Source: Erythroxylum novogranatense
Taxonomy: Eukaryota; Streptophyta; Magnoliopsida; Malpighiales; Erythroxylaceae
DNA: 64,000 nt
Direction: 5' to 3'
Assembly (NCBI GenBank): GCA_029891385.1
Contig: CM057228.1
Coordinates: 58,721,783 to 58,785,782, forward strand
Shown: positions 1 through 11,049 of the stretch, in pieces
How the letters are laid out: the number at the start of each line of letters is the position of its first letter
Numbering within the stretch: the stretch's first letter is position 1
The notes under the pieces: generated by a model
Seen by the model: only the letters and a program-made list of their open reading frames with translations
What the model was told of the DNA's origin: nothing
Databases searched by the model: none
Made by a program: the position numbers and the translations under genes

Positions 1-1024
1 TGTCACTTGCCTAATGGTGCATGGGTAATAGTTATCCTATTCTTTCATTTTGGGAAAGCTTCTACGTTGCTTTCATGAGAAAGTTTAAAAAGAGTGTTTT
101 TTTTAGTGTTAGAGTTAGGCTTCCACGACACTCTAGAAGACCAAAGCATATTTCATTATTTTTCACCTTGTTCTCTCTCTTCTTTGCTTTCTCCACTCAC
201 GACACACCTTCTTGCATGGGATTTTCTTTTTCTTCAAGATCTTTGCTCTCTTCACCTTGTTTCTAAGAGAAAAAAAAAAAAGAAAACCTAAACCTTTCCT
301 ACTTGAAGAGATGATGGTCGTGTATAGTTGGGGAGGTAGAGGATTTGGGGTTTTTGTGGTCTTGGTGATACAATTGACGATAATGAAAGCTCAAGTGGGT
401 AAGTTTGTGTTCTTTATTTTTTTATTGGTAGTTAAATTTATTAAATGTGGTGTTATGTGAACTAATTGCATGGGATTGTGCTTTGATTTTAAGTGTAGGT
501 TATTTTCTTGTTGAAGTATGATTGATTGGGGATGAATGAGTTTGGCTATGGTATAGGTAAATTAAGTGTTTTGGAGGGATTTTCATGATGTTAGATAAGT
601 ACTTATTAAGGAAAAATTATTGTGTGGTTGCTGCCATTTTTATGGCTGGGTGATTAAGTGGATGACTTGATGAAAGAGTGGCTGATTATCTTGGCCAAAT
701 TGCATGCTAGTTGGAGTAGAAGTGGAATTGGAATGAGAGAAATTGGATTGAGTATTAAAGCTGGAAAATTTATTTGGTACATATTTCAATGTTTTTGCCA
801 TAACTAGTTGTGTGGTTAAGCAATTGAGGTGAGGTTTTTCTTAAATTAAAATTGAGACATTTGGATACAATTGTTGTGAAGGATGTGCTGCCCAATTTTT
901 CTTAAAATAGTGTTGAATCTTGCTTTGAAAGTGAAGTATAGGTGCAGTATGAACAGTACCCGAGCTAGATGACCTGAAACTTTGATGCATTTTTCTAAAT
1001 TGATGTAGGGTGAATTGGTGAAAT

Positions 1025-1850
1025 TGGTCTTCATGAAAGTTGAATAATTTTGTATTAGCTTTCTAACGCCACTAAGTATGATATTTTTCAATGTGTAGAT
1101 TGAAAGTTATGGTCTGATAATGTTCAAGTGGTAATTCAGCCTTTGGTGTGCAATGCTCTAAGTGTATAGATCTTGTGCTTTTTGTGTTCTGCCATTTATT
1201 TGGGAGTGTTAATGGTGTAATTGGCTTTAGTGACCTTCTGGAAGGTTGTAGAGGATTGTTGTAGCTTTTTAATGAGATATTTTATGCAAATTTAGCATAT
1301 ATGGATTGAAAGTTATGAATTTCACAATTTCGGATATGCTTTAGGTTTTATGCTGTTTGAACAAGTTTAACAGGACAGTCATATTAATGGACAAATTTGA
1401 ACTAGTTAGTGAAGGAATTTTTCATGAGCCCTTCACGAGAAGTGTAGCTTGTTGTCTGATCTTTTCAGGGATATAGAGCATGTAATTTTTCGATAATGGG
1501 ATTGAAAGTTATGAAATTTGGAAGAATGTGTTTCTGTTGAGAATAATTTGGATAGGCTGAAGCTTTGATTGAGAAATTGAGTTGTTTAATAAGGGTATTG
1601 GCTTTCAGTTTGTTCATAAAAGTTGTAGCCCTTGTTTTTCTCTTTTGATTGACATAAAATTTGGAATTTTTAGCTAAAGGCATAAAAAGTTATGATTTTT
1701 GGTAAAGTACTGAACTGTTGTGGTAATTTTGTAATTTGGCAGAAGTTTTGAGTGCATTTTTGACACCCTTAGGGGTGAAATTGGATTTTTCACTCTTCAT
1801 GAAACTTATCGGGTCTTCTAAGAACTTTCCAACGAGACCAAATTTGGAAT
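1025..1850 (+). repeat. Degenerate tandem module with GAAAGTTATG core
   Basis: Four or five loosely related segments of roughly 150-200 bp follow each other. The recurring order is a GAAAGTTGTAG-like word, a CTTTCTAAC-like word, an AATTTGGAATTTTTA-like word, then ATTGAAAGTTATG (for example near 1100, 1300, 1500 and 1690). The copies are too diverged for an ordinary microsatellite. The same word order appears in other LTR families of this window, at about 5930-6040, 7860-8140, and reversed at 52900-54000. Confidence 0.5.
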
Positions 1851-2519
1851 TTTTAGACACTTGTGTAAATAGATTAGGGTTTTGAAAGAGGAGAAGGTAG
1901 TTAGTGAAAATTTGAAATTTGGAAAAAGAAGGAAATTTGGGATTTATGTGACCTAATTATTTCTTTTGTCAATTACTTTCGCATCCAACGTCCGATTAAC
2001 CTGAATTTTGAAGCATCGGATTCGTATAATATTTAATTTCATTTATTTGTGAAATTGGGAATTTTTAGAGCCGAAATTGACAGAAATTGGTTAGGTCAAA
2101 GTGAGAGGTCCGGGCAAGGATTTTCCTAAGCTGTGTTTTATTTATAATTGGACCTATAGAGGTCCGAATTGAGTGATTTCGGTGTCAATGGGTTTCTAAT
2201 TTTTAGAGGAAAATTTGATGACTGGAAATTGTGTAATAGTGCTGGGAATGTCACGAACATACATTGTACACATTTAATTGCTACATGTGCATTATTAAAT
2301 GTTTCTGATTGCCAATTTGGTAATGTTGGATATTTGGACTGTTTTAGAGACGCATTTGGAACGTCATTTCACAGACGTTGCCGAGACTTCCAGGCTTTAG
2401 CTTCAGAAGCAAAGGTGAGTAACCTAGATGGTTCCTCAATTATTATTTGGTTATATTTCGCACTTATACAACTGTGGAGAATAATTGAGGGACTCTTGCG
2501 TTTGTTTGTGCCAATATTC

Positions 2520-2536
2520 CGGACCGAAGGTGTCCG
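2520..2536 (+). other. Short hairpin CGGAC-loop-GTCCG in LTR
   Basis: CGGAC at 2520-2524 pairs with GTCCG at 2532-2536 across a 7-nt loop, in the context ATTCCGGAC...GTCCGATG. The same context occurs reversed in the interior of the LARD at 29115-29129 and in the array LTRs at 50709-50723, 55438-55452 and 60168-60182. Confidence 0.5.
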
Positions 2537-2809
2537 ATGTATGTGGGAGATTATGACATAGGAGTGTTTTACTGGTGATTGTGAATGGAATGTGATTGTT
2601 TGTGTTAATTGTGATTATACTGTGAATTGTTGTGAAACAATTGTTAGAATGTGATAATTTGGATTCGATTGTGATATAATATTGTTTAATTGTGACACAT
2701 GCATTCCATGCATGAATGCATGATTAGTTAATGAGAGTTGTGACCGGAGCAACCACCGAGAGCTACAAGCTCAACGTTTATATTGGGCCTCGAGCTCCAC
2801 AGTGATCTA

Positions 2810-2899
2810 GAGCCTTTGGCTCCACGATTAATGCGCCCATATTGGGACAGTTCAGAGCCTCAGGCTCTCCGATTAATTTGCCCATATTGGGACAGTTTA
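2810..2899 (+). repeat. Two tandem 45-bp repeats with GAGCC...GGCTC
   Basis: Copy 1 starts at 2810 and copy 2 at 2855. Each begins with a small inverted repeat (GAGCCTTTGGCTC, GAGCCTCAGGCTC) and ends with CCCATATTGGGACAG. They lie inside the LTR that ends at 3630. Confidence 0.75.
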
Positions 2900-3630
2900 G
2901 GCGCTCGGTCACAACACCGTAATAAATTGGCAAGGGTCACATGTGCATTACATATGCATTGGATTGCATTTCTTTGAATGAATGAAAGGCTAACTGCTTT
3001 GTGATTCTGTGTATTTCTGAATGTGAATTGGGCAACAACTGTCTTGTGTTTGAATGTTTTACAAATTCAATTGGGTATAGATGTTTAAGCAAATGGAATG
3101 TGGCACATTGTCTATGTTCAAGTGCAATTGTGCAATGTGCTTAATTATGCAACAATGTGAAAATATGTGATATGTGAATTATTGCGTTGCATGAATTGAG
3201 TGAACCATCGATGATGGTTCCTCACTGAGTTCGCAAAACTCACCCAAAATTTGCAATTATTTTTCAGACTCGAAGAATACCCGTTAGGCAGCGGAGTATG
3301 ATTTCTTTGGTTATCTGATGAAAGTGGTGGGATCGGGCCAAGCGTCGCATTAGTGTATTTTTATTTTTCTGAATTTTTGTATTACTGATTTGCACAATTT
3401 GTAAAGTCAACAAATTGTAATAAATTGTATTTATGAAAAGGGCCCCAAGGCCATTGATTTGTTTATGTAAATTATTTTCCGCATAAATCATCATGTATGT
3501 GTGTATGTGTTAAAGAAAAAAAATTATACTGAGTTTTGACTGAGTGATGTAGCACGCCACCCTTGCGGGACACGGACTTGGATATCACCATCGATGTCGG
3601 GTTCGGGTCATGCGGGAGTGGGGTGTTACA

Positions 3631-4391
3631 GTTAAGGGCTTGTGTTATGGACTTCAAAGGTTCATGAGATGATCATTTACCTTTACTCGAGTTTGCTTAT
3701 AATAATTCCTATCACTCATGAATTCAGATGGCTTCTTATGAAGTTTTGTATGGTAGGAGGTGCAAAACTCCTATTTGTTGGGATGACGAAGGTGAAAGGA
3801 GGCTTTTAGGGACTCAGTTGGTGAAAGTCACGGTTGTTAAGATTAAATTGGTGAAACAGAGCTTAAAGCAGCTCAAGACAAAATGAAGAGCTATATAAAT
3901 TCACATAGAAAGGAGATGGAATTTGAAGTTGGAGACAAAGTTTTTCTTAGAGCTTCTCTATAGAAGGGGGTTTTGAGGTTCGATAAGAAGGGCAAACTCA
4001 GTCCGAGGTACATAGGCCCTTATGATATCACCGAGAAGATCGGGTCCTTAGCCTATAAGCTAGCTTTGCCCCCAGAGCTATCTAAGATTCACAATGTCTT
4101 TCATGTATCAATGCTGAGGAAGTATCGGTTGGATCCTTCCCACATATTTCAACATTCAACGATTTAGTTAAGGGACAATTTGACTTATGAGAAGCAACTC
4201 GTAGAGATCTTAGATTCAAAGGAAAAGGTTTTGAGGAACAAGACTGTGAGGCTAGTTAAATTTCTGTGGAGGAACCATTCTACTAAAGAGGCCACATGAG
4301 AACCCTCGGAAGCCATAAGGGAGAAGTATCTGCATCTCTTCAATGTCTCAGGTAAGAATTTAAAGGACAAAATTCTTTAAGGGAGGAGAAT
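3631..4391 (+). pseudogene. Ty3 chromovirus pol 3' end: integrase C-terminus and chromodomain
   Basis: Translation starts inside the integrase core with RACVMDFKGS, continues with LPLLEFAYNNSYHS and ASYEVLYGRRCKTPICWDDE, and ends with the [10 protein letters not shown] / [12 protein letters not shown] block of plant Ty3 integrases. A degenerate chromodomain follows (EILDSKEKVLRNKTVRLVKF, WRNHSTKEAT). In-frame stops occur near 3667, 3718 and 3961. The longest clean piece is 3973-4167 (64 residues). The 5' part of the gene is missing because the LTR ending at 3630 interrupts it. A purine-rich tract (GGGAGGAGAA, 4381-4390) immediately precedes the LTR at 4392, as expected for a PPT. The chromodomain and long LTR suggest the Tekay/Del lineage. 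Confidence 0.85.
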
Positions 4392-6095
4392 TGTTGGACC
4401 CCGGAAAATTTTTCTTTAAAAATAAGCATGACTTAAATTAATTTTGGTGTTTTGATAGATTTAAATTTTGGAACTATAATTATGTCAACGTTAGTAGGAT
4501 TTGTTGAATTGGTAAGTAGAAATTAAAGCGTTAATACATTAAGGATGCTTAAGGGCATTTTGGGAGATTACTTTAGCATAAAAGAGCATAAGCTTATAAG
4601 AAAGGGGTAGGATGGACTTTTTGGGCCCATTAAAGGTAGAAATGGGATAAGGATGCATTGTTTTGCTTGTGAAGAGGGAAAAATCATGAATTGAAGAGGG
4701 AGAAGAGAGAGCCAGCAAAATTAAAAGAGAGAGGAGAAAGGTTTCGGAGAAAAGAAGGAAAAGAGAGAAATCAAACTTATTGAGGTAGGTTAACCATCTT
4801 TCCTTCTTGCTTTATTGAAGGAAAAGAGTTAGTGTAGAGAATGGAAAAGTTGGTGTGGGAAGAAGATGGAGTAAGAGAACCCAAGTGATTTTTAGGGTTC
4901 CTAAACTAGGTCTAGGTTTTCTCACCTAAATGGGTTTTGGGTAGGTTAGATTTGAGTTCATTTTGTGCTTGGTTAAAATTTCTATAATTTTTGAAAATTT
5001 TGAGTTTTATTGGAAATTTGTTTTGAATGGAACCTTGGTTATTATAGAGAACCAAGGAAACCCTAACCAAGAGCAAGGGGAAAGGCAAGCTTGACTTGGT
5101 TTCCACGAGCTATTTAGGTGGGTAAAATGAAAGATGAAAGAAAAGGTTTTAAAGGTATAAAAGCATTTTGATAAAAATAATTTTGAGCATGATTATATGC
5201 TTCTATTTGGGCGAGAGTGGAACCATTCTGTCGTCACATGCACGTTTACAAGAGCCTTCTCTCGACTGCCCGTTTGTGACATATGAGCTCTGAAATGGAC
5301 TCATTTTGTTCATGGGGGTAAAGTTCGGTTTCCTTATTCTGTTTCATGGAACACTCGAGCTATTTGTTGTGCATTGCATTTTGATCGTTAGGTATGAAGC
5401 ATATTGATGATATGTGATAGGAGCTGTGATATGATGTGAATTAAAATTTTAAGAAATGTTTGAATTACAGATTGCAAGTCTACATATATATATATATGCA
5501 TATGCTTGAAATTGGGGCTAGTTGTCAATGGCTATAAGTATATTAGCCACTGAACTGTGTTGCTCACCCCCATTATTCCCTCCTCAGGTGCAGAACAAAA
5601 AAATTAGCAAATCCTTGTAAGGTATCGAAAGCTCCAAGTTATTAGAAGCTTTGCAACTAAGTTAGCTCAATCACTTTCGGCCAGCTCTATAAACATGTTA
5701 AACATTAAGCATCTTACATACATTGTAATCGTGTCAAGTTTTAGTTTAATGTCAATATGTAATTAAAGTTATGTATGACCTTATGGTTCTTTTGGTAAAA
5801 GATTTAGAACTGAAAAGTTCCTCAAGTGTACGTGCATGTTTCTTTGTAATTATTCATTTCAAAATCCAAGTCTTTTCTAGGTGTAGAAATCGCGTGCCAA
5901 CTTCGGGGGCAAATCTGAGCTTGATTGAGGCAAAATTAGTCAAAATTTTCGTCTGGAAAGTGTAGCTTATTCTTTTAGCTTTCTAATGATTTATAACATA
6001 TCAAATTTTGGTTTTTTAGACAGAAAGTTATGGTCCTTGTATAGGAAGAAGTATCTTCTGTCTTTTGCTTCTTTTTAGTTTTACTTCTTCTATGA

Positions 6096-6265
6096 TGACG
6101 TCAGCTTCTTTTGTATGATGTCATCTTCTTCTTAGTTTTGTTTCGTCTGTCTTTGGCTTCTTTTTAGTTTCGCTTATTCTGTGATGACGTCATCTTCTTC
6201 TGTGTTTTGCTTTTTTTTAGTTTCGTTTCTTCTGTGATGATGTCATCTTCTTCTGTATGACATCA
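6096..6265. promoter_or_regulatory. Cluster of TGACGTCA-type palindromes in LTR
   Basis: Perfect TGACGTCA octamers lie at 6096-6103 and 6185-6192. One-base variants TGATGTCA lie at 6116-6123 and 6238-6245, and TGACATCA at 6258-6265. TGACGTCA is the classic bZIP (TGA/CREB-type) target, and as-1-like elements are paired TGACG sites. The sites sit in diverged tandem repeats just upstream of the minisatellite. A regulatory function is inferred, not shown. Confidence 0.45.
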
Positions 6266-6390
6266 TCTTCTTCTATGTTTTGTATTATCTGCCTTTTTAT
6301 CCTCTTTGTTTTATTCCTTCTGAGTTTCACTTCTTTTACATTACTATTCATGAATTCCTTCTGTGTTATTGTTCATGAACTTCTTATGTG

Positions 6391-7690
6391 GTTTGTTTCT
6401 TCTGCCTTTCCGCTCCTTCTGCCTTTTGTACCTTATGTGTTTCTTATCTTCTGCCTTTTTTTTTTCTTTTGTCTTTCCGCTCCTTTTACCTTTTGTATCT
6501 TCTGTGTTTCGTATCTTCTGCCTTTTTGTTCTTTTGTCTTTCTGCTCCTTCTACCTTTAGTATCTTCTGTGTTTCGTATCTTCTACCTTTTGTTTCTTCT
6601 GCCTTTTCGCTCCTTCTGCCTTTTGTATCTTTTATGTTTCGTATCTTCTTCCTTTTGTTTCTTCTATCTTTCCACTCCTTCTGCCTTTTATATCTTCTGT
6701 TTTTCGTATCTTTTGCCTTTTGTTTCTTTTGTCTTTTCTCTCCTTCTGCCTTTTGTATCTTCTATGTTTCGTATCTTCTGTCTTTTCGCTCCTTCTACCT
6801 TTTATATCTTTTGTGTTTCGTATCTTCTACCATTTGTTTCTTTTGTCTTTTCGCTCCTTCTGCCTTTTGTATCTTCGGTGTTCGTATCTTCTGCCTTTTG
6901 TTTCTTCTACCTTTTTGCTCCTTCTACCTTTTGTATTTTCTGTGTTTCGTATCTTCTGTCTTTTGTTTCTTCTGTCTTTCTGCTCCTTCTGCCTTTTGTA
7001 TCTTCTATGTTTCGTATCTTCTGTCTTTTGTTTTTTCTGTCTTTCCGATCCTTATGCCTTTTGTATCTTTTGTGTTTCGTATCTTCTGCCTTTTGTATCT
7101 TTTGTGTTTCGTATCTTCTACCTTTTGTTTCTTCTGTCTTTCTGCTCCTTCTGCCTTTTGTATCTTCTGTGTTTCATATCTTCTGCCTTTTGTTTCTTCT
7201 ACCTTTCCGCTCCTTCTGCCTTTTGTATCTTTTGTGTTTCGTATCTTCTGCCTTTTGTTTTTTCTGCCTTTCCACTCCTTCTGCCTTTTGTATCTTTTGT
7301 GTTTCGTACCTTCTACCTTTTGTTTCTTCTATCTTTCCGCTCCTTTTGCCTTTTGTATCTTTTGTGTTTCGTACCTTCTTTCTTTTGTTACTTCTGTCTT
7401 TCCGCTCCTTCTTCCTTTTGTATCTTTTGTGTTTCGTATCTTCTACCTTTTGTTTCTTCAGTCTTTCCGCTCCTTCTGTCTTTTGTATCTTCTGTGTTTC
7501 GTATCTTTTGCCTTCTGTTTCTTCTGTCTTTCCGCTCCTTCTGCCTTTTTTATCTTCTATGTTTCGTATCTTCTGCCTTTTATTTTTTCTGTGTTTCCGC
7601 TCCTTTTGCCTTTTGATACCTTCTGTGTTTCGTATCTTCTGCCTTTACTTTCTTCTGTCTTTCCATTCCTTCTTTCTTTTGTGTTCTTCC
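6391..7690 (+). repeat. Pyrimidine-rich minisatellite, 65-bp period, about 20 units
   Basis: The word GTTTCGTATC recurs at 6506, 6571 and 6636, giving a 65-bp step that continues to about 7690. Each unit is built of two related ~32-bp halves, one with GTTTCTTCTG and one with CCGCTCCTTCTGCC. The unit is almost pure pyrimidine plus G on this strand and contains no stop in any forward frame. Because 65 is not a multiple of 3, all three frames stay open and encode Phe/Leu/Cys/Ser-rich polypeptides with a 65-residue repeat. These long overlapping frames are by-products, not genes. Confidence 0.9.
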
Positions 7691-8521
7691 ATGTTGATTC
7701 CAAATGTCGGGGTTCAAAAACGGGGTCCAATAAAAGTTTTGCTAATCGTTCCAAAATAGGTCTTAGACTAAAACCTTCCTTCTTATCCATTGTAGACTGA
7801 ATCAGCTGGCCTATAGTATGGTCCAATTATGACCCTTTTAATGACAAAATCTCACTTTGATGTCTTCGTTAGAGTTGTAGGTCTATAAGTTCTCTTTCAA
7901 ACTATCTAAGAATGACATTGATCTAATACCTCTAGAGAAAGTTATGCTAATTGTTACAAAATAGGTCCCTTTTGTCTGACCTTCTGTCTGGGATCTTCTT
8001 ACCCTATTGTCTGGTTCAATGTTGACCCTTTAGATGACAGAATTTATCTTCAAGGTCTTGATGAAAGTTGTAGATATATAAGTCCTCTTTATAACCGTCC
8101 TAATATGACCTTAATTTTACATCTATAGAGAAATTTATGTCAATTTTACGGAAACAAGTTCAATATGATTGAGGACAAAACTTTGTTTGATTCCTTCGGC
8201 CATAACGGCATCATCCGACCTCCAAATAAGACGATTCTTATTTCTAAATAAACTAGAGACAGAGATACAAATTATCTGAAGGAATCAAATTCTAATTGAA
8301 TTTGTAAGACTTTTAATTTCTAGATGGAAGTTGAGCACATAATATTTGCTTTAGTATAAGAATAATTCAGAAATGGAGGCCGACACTTATGGTATCATAT
8401 AATGAAGATCAATCGATGATGGTTAAGGAGATTTCATTAGAATAAGCTCACATCTTATGGTTCATATGTTGGGCTCCAAAATTGGGGTGTAAATGTTGGG
8501 CTTTAGAATCGGGGTCCAACA

Positions 8522-11049
8522 ATTGTGGTATCAGAGCCTAGAATTAGGATCTTACATGGGCAACTTTCAGAATATGTGTCAATCGCATGGGTGATTGTTA
8601 AGAGTTCGGGCAATGCGATGATGATAACAACTGATTGATGAGGTATTAAGAATGGCTGACAATGTGATGATGATAACAACTAATTGATAAAGATTACATA
8701 AATAGTATAGATGATAGTAGCAAAAAATCTTCTTTCGAAGAAAAAATTCACTGAATTAGGTTAAACAAATCAGATAGTTTATATTAAGGATGATCAATGA
8801 AAGAACAAAGCAGAAATGAATATATAATGATTCAAAGGTGAGTATTGGAGTCCTATTTCTGACAAATACACAAGCATGAAATGTAAAATATGCTATTGAG
8901 AGTGTATGCATCATGTTAGATGTAAAGCATCCAACTATGTGATTGGATTCTTAAATTTGAGGTGACATTATTGCTAATGTGAGGAGAACTTAGATCCACA
9001 TTATATTCCATGCTAGTATGCATAGGAGATATAAATTAGGTTTTGATAAATGTGTCACTCACACAGGGAAGTTAAGTTTGCAAATAAATTGAAGTGTGTG
9101 GAGAAACGAGTATGAATGAGCAAACATTAGAATAAGTCAATGTGAGATATGAGGAAGTCTAAAGAATGGAGAAGATCATTCGAGAAAGGAAGTCAATTGG
9201 GAAATTGAAAAAAATGTGAGACAATGTTACCTCATTCAGGAATTAGTTATTTAAGGAATTACAGAACTAATCATGGGCATATGGAGTTTTGGAAATATTT
9301 TTTCGAGTAACAAATGCCCCCAACAGTACTACAGTATTGAAGATTAAAGTGATATAAGCAAAATTTGATGATATATAAAATGTATTCGAAAAGTTGAGAA
9401 GAATAGTTGAATACTTGAAGAAAAATGTGTAAATCGTATGAGTAATAAAAGTAAAGAGAATTTTAAGGAACTATACTGATATTAATTATATCGTATGGAT
9501 TTGGAGATTTTATAGTATACAATGATGTTGTATAAGAGATTTGGATAAAATTCAATGCAGCATAATAAAGTGATTTCATTTGTATGGAGACAACTAAAGT
9601 CATATGAGTTGACTATTCGATACATGATTTAGAGCTACTATAGTAGTGATTGTTTTGAAAGTTTGGAGATAGTATATTTATAGGAACATCTTATATATAT
9701 ATGTACAGATCATTAAAGTTTGAGAAAATTATTATGTTGAGAAAATTGAATACGAGACTGAGATAGTAGATAGAAGTACTAAAAGACTATGATTGTACAA
9801 ACGAGTATTTCCCAGTAAAGTTAGTGCTGTATCTAATACAGTAAGCAGAAATTCCAATAGTAGTGAAGCACGAATTCAAATATTGAGGTTATCAGATCTA
9901 GTGCAAAAAGGAGCATAGAATGTGAAGTTAAATTTTAGGCAAATCAAAGTGCTATTTACTATGGAATTGAAGATCAGTTTCACATGAAAGGATTAACTAA
10001 GCCCAAATTGAGGATTCAAAAATTGTGAATCTTATTGAGAGATTGAAAATAGATATAAGTTTTGGGTTCGAATAGGAAGAATGATACATTGTGATTGAAA
10101 TAAGAAGTATATGTATCGATAAAGATGATTGACCAAAGAAATTGTTAGATAAGCATAAATAACAACCTATGATATATATCCTAGTAGGAATGCGTCAAAA
10201 CAACATTTAGTGGCTAAATATGTAGAATCAAGTGACTGAATGTTTATTTTCAGAGATATGCTTAAAGCTTATATTTTAGGGTCCATAGGAACATGAGATC
10301 AATGTATAGTTCTATTTGACTTTAAGCATCATAATCATCATCATAGTGATTCCATTAGAATACTGTAAAAGGAGTTAGATGATAGAAAGAGTCGTCGCTT
10401 ATGTATTGTGATGATTAAGGCCAAAATATGGTTGAAGGCTAGAATTGATTGAGAGGTTATTGATAAGTGAAATTGATCTGTATTAGAAATTAAGTGATTC
10501 AAGAAAGATGAATGAATTAGGTGGATCAACGCCAAAGGCATGGAATACAGTAAGATAGACATAAGAGTTAAGTGTACTAACACCATAGTGATGTGAATTA
10601 TTAAGTGAAAGATAAATTATCTCTAGGAGTATCACCATGTCAAGGCGTGCTCAGGTTAGGAATAAGGATTAGTTAAGCCTGACATGAATTAGTCTCTACG
10701 AAATAACTATAGGAAGTGCTAATAATGAAAGATGTCTTAGATTCATAAAGTGATATATGTGAGAATGTTAAGAAATATTTATATGATATAATATCGATGT
10801 TATCGACACAAGAATTGAAAAATTGCGAGTAATCTGAAATATATTGAGGAAATAGATAAGATAGTATGATATCTGAATAAGTCATGGAAGGATTGATTGA
10901 ATCCATTAACTATAATGATTTGTAAGAAATTATTTGAGTGATGAAGTTAAATGGAAAACGGAGGAGCATAAGAGGAGGAGACATACCTTTGCCCCTGGAT
11001 CAGTCAGGTAAGAATTTCGATGATGAAATTCTTTTAAAAGTGGTAGAGA
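8522..11049 (+). pseudogene. Heavily decayed chromovirus interior
   Basis: No frame stays open, but ordered traces of Ty3 pol can be read. RNase H lies at about 9490-9850 (RQLKSYELTIRYM, then ICTDH and LKDYDCTNEY). An integrase trace near 10255-10370 corresponds to the MLRACV...GSW block. A trace of VGDKLFLGVSP lies near 10595, and SGKNF-like sequence precedes a purine tract just before the LTR at 11050. Gag, protease and the RT palm are missing or unreadable in 2.5 kb, so large deletions are likely. The sequence is strongly AT-shifted relative to the copy at 12407-17847, as expected from decay of methylated cytosines. Assignment rests on the order and spacing of these traces. Confidence 0.7.
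8526..8537 (+). other. Primer-binding site, initiator tRNA-Met type
   Basis: TGGTATCAGAGC follows the LTR end at 8521 after a 4-bp spacer (ATTG). It is the standard plant LTR-retrotransposon PBS complementary to the 3' end of initiator tRNA-Met. Confidence 0.9.

Larger units (their letters stand above)
1..3630 (+). repeat. Long LTR, right part (Ty3 chromovirus type)
   Basis: Non-coding sequence that stops with GGGGTGTTACA at 3630; chromovirus pol sequence resumes at 3631. The GTGTTACA end is typical of large plant Ty3 LTRs whose other end is TGTAACACC. No matching left end is visible, so the block probably begins outside the window. A pyrimidine-rich leader lies at about 130-260 and a strong splice-donor-like GGTAAGT at about 399. 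Degenerate modules containing GAAAGTTATG recur between about 1025 and 1850. It could be a solo LTR or the 3' LTR of an element lying to the left. Short open frames here have no recognisable domain and are ignored. Confidence 0.7.
4392..8521 (+). repeat. 4.13-kb chromovirus LTR containing a minisatellite
   Basis: It begins TGTTGGACCCCG and ends CGGGGTCCAACA, a near-perfect 12-bp terminal inverted repeat. A PPT lies immediately left (4381-4390) and an initiator-Met PBS starts 5 bp after the right end. The first ~1.2 kb is recognisably homologous to the LTR at 11050, for example TAAGCTTATAAG near 4590 and the CTGCCCGTT...GGAGCTC region near 5265. It contains a CRE-like palindrome cluster (6096-6265), a 65-bp minisatellite (6391-7690) and GAAAGTTRTAG-type modules. 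A 27-bp near-duplication (TGTTGGGCT starts at 8467 and 8494) sits at its right end. The PPT on one side and PBS on the other suggest one LTR shared by two tandem element copies. Confidence 0.85.

Noticed and set aside
2169..2561. 130-residue plus-strand open frame in the first LTR
   Set aside because: Non-coding LTR context, no motif, and it overlaps the hairpin region.
6391..7690. Regularly spaced repeats that might suggest a CRISPR-like array
   Set aside because: Head-to-tail minisatellite without unique spacers, in a plant LTR.
6257..7826. Very long overlapping open frames (up to 500 residues) encoding Phe/Leu/Cys-rich proteins
   Set aside because: They are translations of the 65-bp pyrimidine-rich minisatellite, open in all three frames at once; no domain and no gene context.
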